From JAVBSX01 sp031549565 (lineage in GTDB: Bacteria; Planctomycetota; Planctomycetia; Pirellulales; Thermoguttaceae): a DNA stretch of 5,924 bases. Location of the stretch: assembly GCA_031549565.1 (NCBI GenBank), contig JAVBPO010000192.1, forward strand, positions 1 to 5,924, in the 5' to 3' direction. The position numbers and the translations under genes are program-made. Below the pieces are notes generated by a model that worked only from the letters and a program-made list of their open reading frames with translations, ran no database searches and had not been told where the DNA came from. Shown here one piece after another: positions 4,708-5,924 of this stretch. The number at the start of each line of letters is the position of its first letter. Position 1 is the stretch's first letter.

Positions 4708-4758
4708 ATCGGGCTTACGCCCTAATTCGGTTTTTTCTCGTAGCGAACGGACGTGACG
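4650..4758 (-). ncRNA. Predicted structured small RNA C (about 109 nt)
   Basis: Bounded by the -10 box at 4765-4770 and the terminator. The 5' arm GTCACG (4757-4752) pairs with CGTGAC in the terminator loop (4687-4682), 6 bp plus a possible wobble: weaker than in A and B but in the same place. A run of six A and the core ACCGAATTAGG (around 4721-4731) correspond to ACCGATAGG of A and B. It adds a perfect GGGC-GTAA-GCCC hairpin (4711-4722) with a GNRA-type loop. csrA begins about 90 nt beyond the terminator. Transcription is inferred. Confidence 0.65.
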
Positions 4759-4764
4759 GGACTC

Positions 4765-4818
4765 AATTTAGTGCGCGTTTTGCGCACTGTCAACCGGGGA
4801 GTGCGCAAAACGCACACT
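4765..4818 (-). promoter_or_regulatory. Promoter of RNA C with two operators
   Basis: TTGACA (4788-4793), 17 bp, TAAATT (4765-4770), facing left. AGTGCGC-N5-GCGCACT (4770-4788) fills the spacer. 4800-4818 is the same sequence inverted with one difference (18 of 19 bases) and lies just upstream of the -35. Centres are 30 bp apart, as in module A. The likely ligand is the HTH protein at 4835-5071. Confidence 0.87.
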
Positions 4819-4834
4819 TTTTTTGAAAAAATTT

Positions 4835-5071
4835 TTACTTCGTCGGCATAAGATCGCGAATCGCCACTTTGAAGCACTTCGCAAGCATTGGAATATAGTC
4901 GATGCTTATGTCGCGCTCTCCTGCCTCCCAGCCGTAATAGGTCCGCACGGATATTCCCATCTGTTCGGCAACTTCCTTGGCTGTAAGACCGCACGCCTCC
5001 CTTAGCGTGCGGACGCGCAAAGCAAACCGTCCGGAGTATGTATTCAGATCCGGGTCTCGTCGGATGGACAT
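4835..5071 (-). CDS. XRE-family HTH repressor of module C
   Basis: A 78 aa, HTH-only protein, eight residues shorter at the N-terminus than A and B: MSIRRDPDLN, TYSGRFALRV (11-20), helix 1 ending LREACGL, TAKEVAEQMG 30-39, recognition helix SVRTYYGWE 41-49, final helix PMLAKCFKVAIRDLM. It lacks the conserved 48-bp leader of the other copies. Upstream, TATATT (around 5087-5092) might be a -10 box, with no good -35. No Shine-Dalgarno precedes the ATG at 5071, but GAGGTG precedes an out-of-frame GTG at 5111. The stop is 16 bp from the outer operator of the RNA C promoter, the probable target. Confidence 0.9.
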   Translation of the reverse strand: MSIRRDPDLNTYSGRFALRVRTLREACGLTAKEVAEQMGISVRTYYGWEAGERDISIDYIPMLAKCFKVAIRDLMPTK

Positions 5072-5158
5072 GGGCTATTGTGAAAAGGGGAATATATTCG
5101 AAATGTGACACTGCATCACCTCACGTATCGTCAAAGGGAGAATGAGGACTGAAGGAAT

Positions 5159-5497
5159 TTACGTCGTTCGTTCGTAAAGCAACTGGGGAAGCCTTTTCAA
5201 GCTGAACAGATAGATTCTATCGATCGCGGTACATCTCGACGGAGACTTTCTCCCAGTTCTCACGATCTCCCCGAAGTTGTTGACTGCGAAGCGACATCGG
5301 TCATCTTCCTTGTGCGCGACCAATTTTGTTTTGCCGTCGCAAATCTCATAGTACAGCAACTCCCCGCGTTGGACTCTTCGATTAAGAGCTGCGGCTTTCC
5401 GCTCCATTTGCGGGAACGACGGGACCGGCTTCGGTTTCTTCTTGGCGGGTTTCTTCAGGGTTTTCTTTGAGGATTTCTTGGAGGGGGATTTTTTCAT
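5159..5497 (-). CDS. Unknown small basic protein with a lysine-rich N-terminus
   Basis: A 112 aa protein. Residues 1-24 are mostly Lys, Ser and Pro (MKKSPSKKSSKKTLKKPAKK), histone-H1-like in composition and probably disordered, fit for nucleic-acid contact. Residues about 30-112 look folded: a helix (ERKAAALNRRVQRGELL), a short beta-like part (LYYEICDGKTKLVAHKED, RCRFAVNNFGEIVR) and a basic tail (RIYLFSLKRLPQLLYERTT). I recognise no family. The ATG at 5497 is the natural start, but no ribosome binding site is visible. It precedes module C and its stop is 87 bp from HTH gene C. Confidence 0.6.
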   Translation of the reverse strand: MKKSPSKKSSKKTLKKPAKKKPKPVPSFPQMERKAAALNRRVQRGELLYYEICDGKTKLVAHKEDDRCRFAVNNFGEIVRTGRKSPSRCTAIDRIYLFSLKRLPQLLYERTT

Positions 5498-5554
5498 GGA
5501 TATAAATGGGTTGTGCGCGTACCTTGAGCGCAGAGAGATGGTGGGGTAATCGTC

Positions 5555-5592
5555 GAGCAGCCGTGCTCTAAGAAACGAACGTCCTGTTCGTT
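5555..5592. other. Two adjacent short inverted repeats
   Basis: GAGCA-GCCG-TGCTC (5555-5568) and AACGAAC-gtcct-GTTCGTT (5574-5592) lie in the 140-bp gap between two genes. On the minus strand only a few Ts follow the second, so a weak terminator or a protein-binding site are both possible. Nothing else is seen in this gap. Confidence 0.4.
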
Positions 5593-5637
5593 GGGAGTTT
5601 TCCTGGATTTCCGGAGGGTTGGTTATTCGGAAAGCGG

Positions 5638-5892
5638 CTAATCATCTTTCACTGCAAGCATGCGCTGGACGTCTCGAAACGAAGCTCTTCCGCCGCAAGA
5701 TATCGGACTGATATGCGACTGGATAAAGCCGAGCGTGTAAAAAGCCTGCCTTTTCGTGAGTCCACTCTTGCAAAGTATCTGCCAAATCTCACTTTGAGCT
5801 TTGTTGACTCGATCCAAAATCGCCTGCTGTTCGGCCTCCGTGTAAGGGGATGGAATCCGCCACTCGTGGAACGGCTTGGTTTCACTCACCAT
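5638..5892 (-). CDS. Unknown 84 aa protein
   Basis: A small, apparently soluble protein (MVSETKPFHEWRIPSPYTEAEQQ...) with a predicted helical middle (EAEQQAILDRVNKAQSEI, about 19-36) and a second helical part (LTKRQAFYTLGFIQSHI, about 45-61), ending DVQRMLAVKDD. I recognise no family. GGGAGG lies before the start; its spacing suits the GTG at 5889 better than the ATG at 5892, so the protein may begin at residue 2. It overlaps the end of a likely upstream gene, which supports an operon. Confidence 0.6.
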   Translation of the reverse strand: MVSETKPFHEWRIPSPYTEAEQQAILDRVNKAQSEIWQILCKSGLTKRQAFYTLGFIQSHISPISCGGRASFRDVQRMLAVKDD

Positions 5893-5924
5893 CCACCTCC
5901 CGCCGCATCCAGATTCCGACGTTG
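5882..5924 (-). CDS. C-terminal end of an upstream gene, cut by the right edge
   Basis: The last 13 full codons (NVGIWMRREVDGE) and a TGA overlap the start of the 84 aa gene by 11 bp, as in a compact operon. Too short to identify; the frame could be open by chance. Confidence 0.35.
   Translation of the reverse strand, partial: NVGIWMRREVDGE

Noticed and set aside
2091..4758. CsrB/RsmY-type CsrA sponge RNAs, suggested by the csrA gene nearby
   Set aside because: Sponges carry many GGA motifs in hairpin loops. RNAs A and B have few, partly in stems, and RNA C has none.
2091..5071. Type III toxin-antitoxin loci (repressor plus RNA antitoxin)
   Set aside because: No ToxN-like endoribonuclease or other toxin is linked to each RNA, and the RNAs are single units, not tandem antitoxin repeats.
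5649..5885. Alternative minus-strand frame within the 84 aa gene
   Set aside because: It is rich in Arg and Ser, has no good start site and no motif; the 5638-5892 frame has a ribosome binding site and a sensible helical pattern.

Overview
The window looks like an accessory region of a bacterial genome: a phage, a prophage or an integrative plasmid. Every gene I can support lies on the minus strand, so transcription runs right to left and I describe the layout in that direction. The genes are small and tightly packed, with ATGA overlaps. They include phage- and plasmid-type families: an AlpA/Xis-like winged helix, a ParB/Spo0J-like protein, a 'HTPGPW...ANARLI' phage protein, a DUF7666-like repeat protein and a short CsrA. 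The host cannot be named from the sequence. Moderate GC, a mobile-element CsrA and the style of the ParB-like and HTH proteins make me lean weakly to Planctomycetota or another PVC-group bacterium. No rRNA, tRNA, CRISPR array, transposase or phage structural gene is visible.

The striking content is a repeated module, complete three times (called C, B and A in transcription order) and cut once by the left edge (D). Each complete module has four parts: (1) a 78-86 aa XRE-family helix-turn-helix gene; (2) directly after its stop codon, a strong sigma70-type promoter with TTGACA and an exact 17-bp spacer; (3) two operator-like inverted-repeat sites, one filling the spacer and one just upstream of the -35, with centres 28-30 bp apart; (4) an unannotated transcript of about 100-110 nt ending in a strong intrinsic terminator. 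The operators differ completely between modules, as do the recognition helices of the HTH proteins. The three predicted RNAs share an architecture: a 5' arm complementary to the loop of the terminator hairpin (a pseudoknot, with compensatory changes between copies), an A-rich stretch, a core close to ACCGATAGG, and the terminator. The simplest reading is a family of repressor / structured small RNA modules in which each repressor silences its own RNA promoter.

Region by region from the right: the end of an unidentified gene (5882-5924), two small unknown proteins (5638-5892; 5159-5497), module C (about 4650-5071), csrA (4385-4558), module B (about 3893-4316), a hairpin-rich spacer, the AlpA/Xis-like gene (3544-3774), an 18-codon ORF coupled to a ParB-like gene (2671-3480), module A (about 2091-2535), the DUF7666-like gene with fifteen 27-bp tandem repeats (1076-2050), a three-gene cluster of small phage-type proteins (205-998), and the 5' part of module D (1-132). 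The 48 bp just upstream of the HTH genes of A, B and D are nearly identical without gaps.

Other points of note: in all modules a Shine-Dalgarno-led start codon upstream of the HTH start opens an overlapping frame that stays open through the HTH gene and, where complete, into the RNA; and the terminator loop of RNA A is complementary to two copies of GGTAACGC in the leader of the next gene, one of them overlapping its ribosome binding site.
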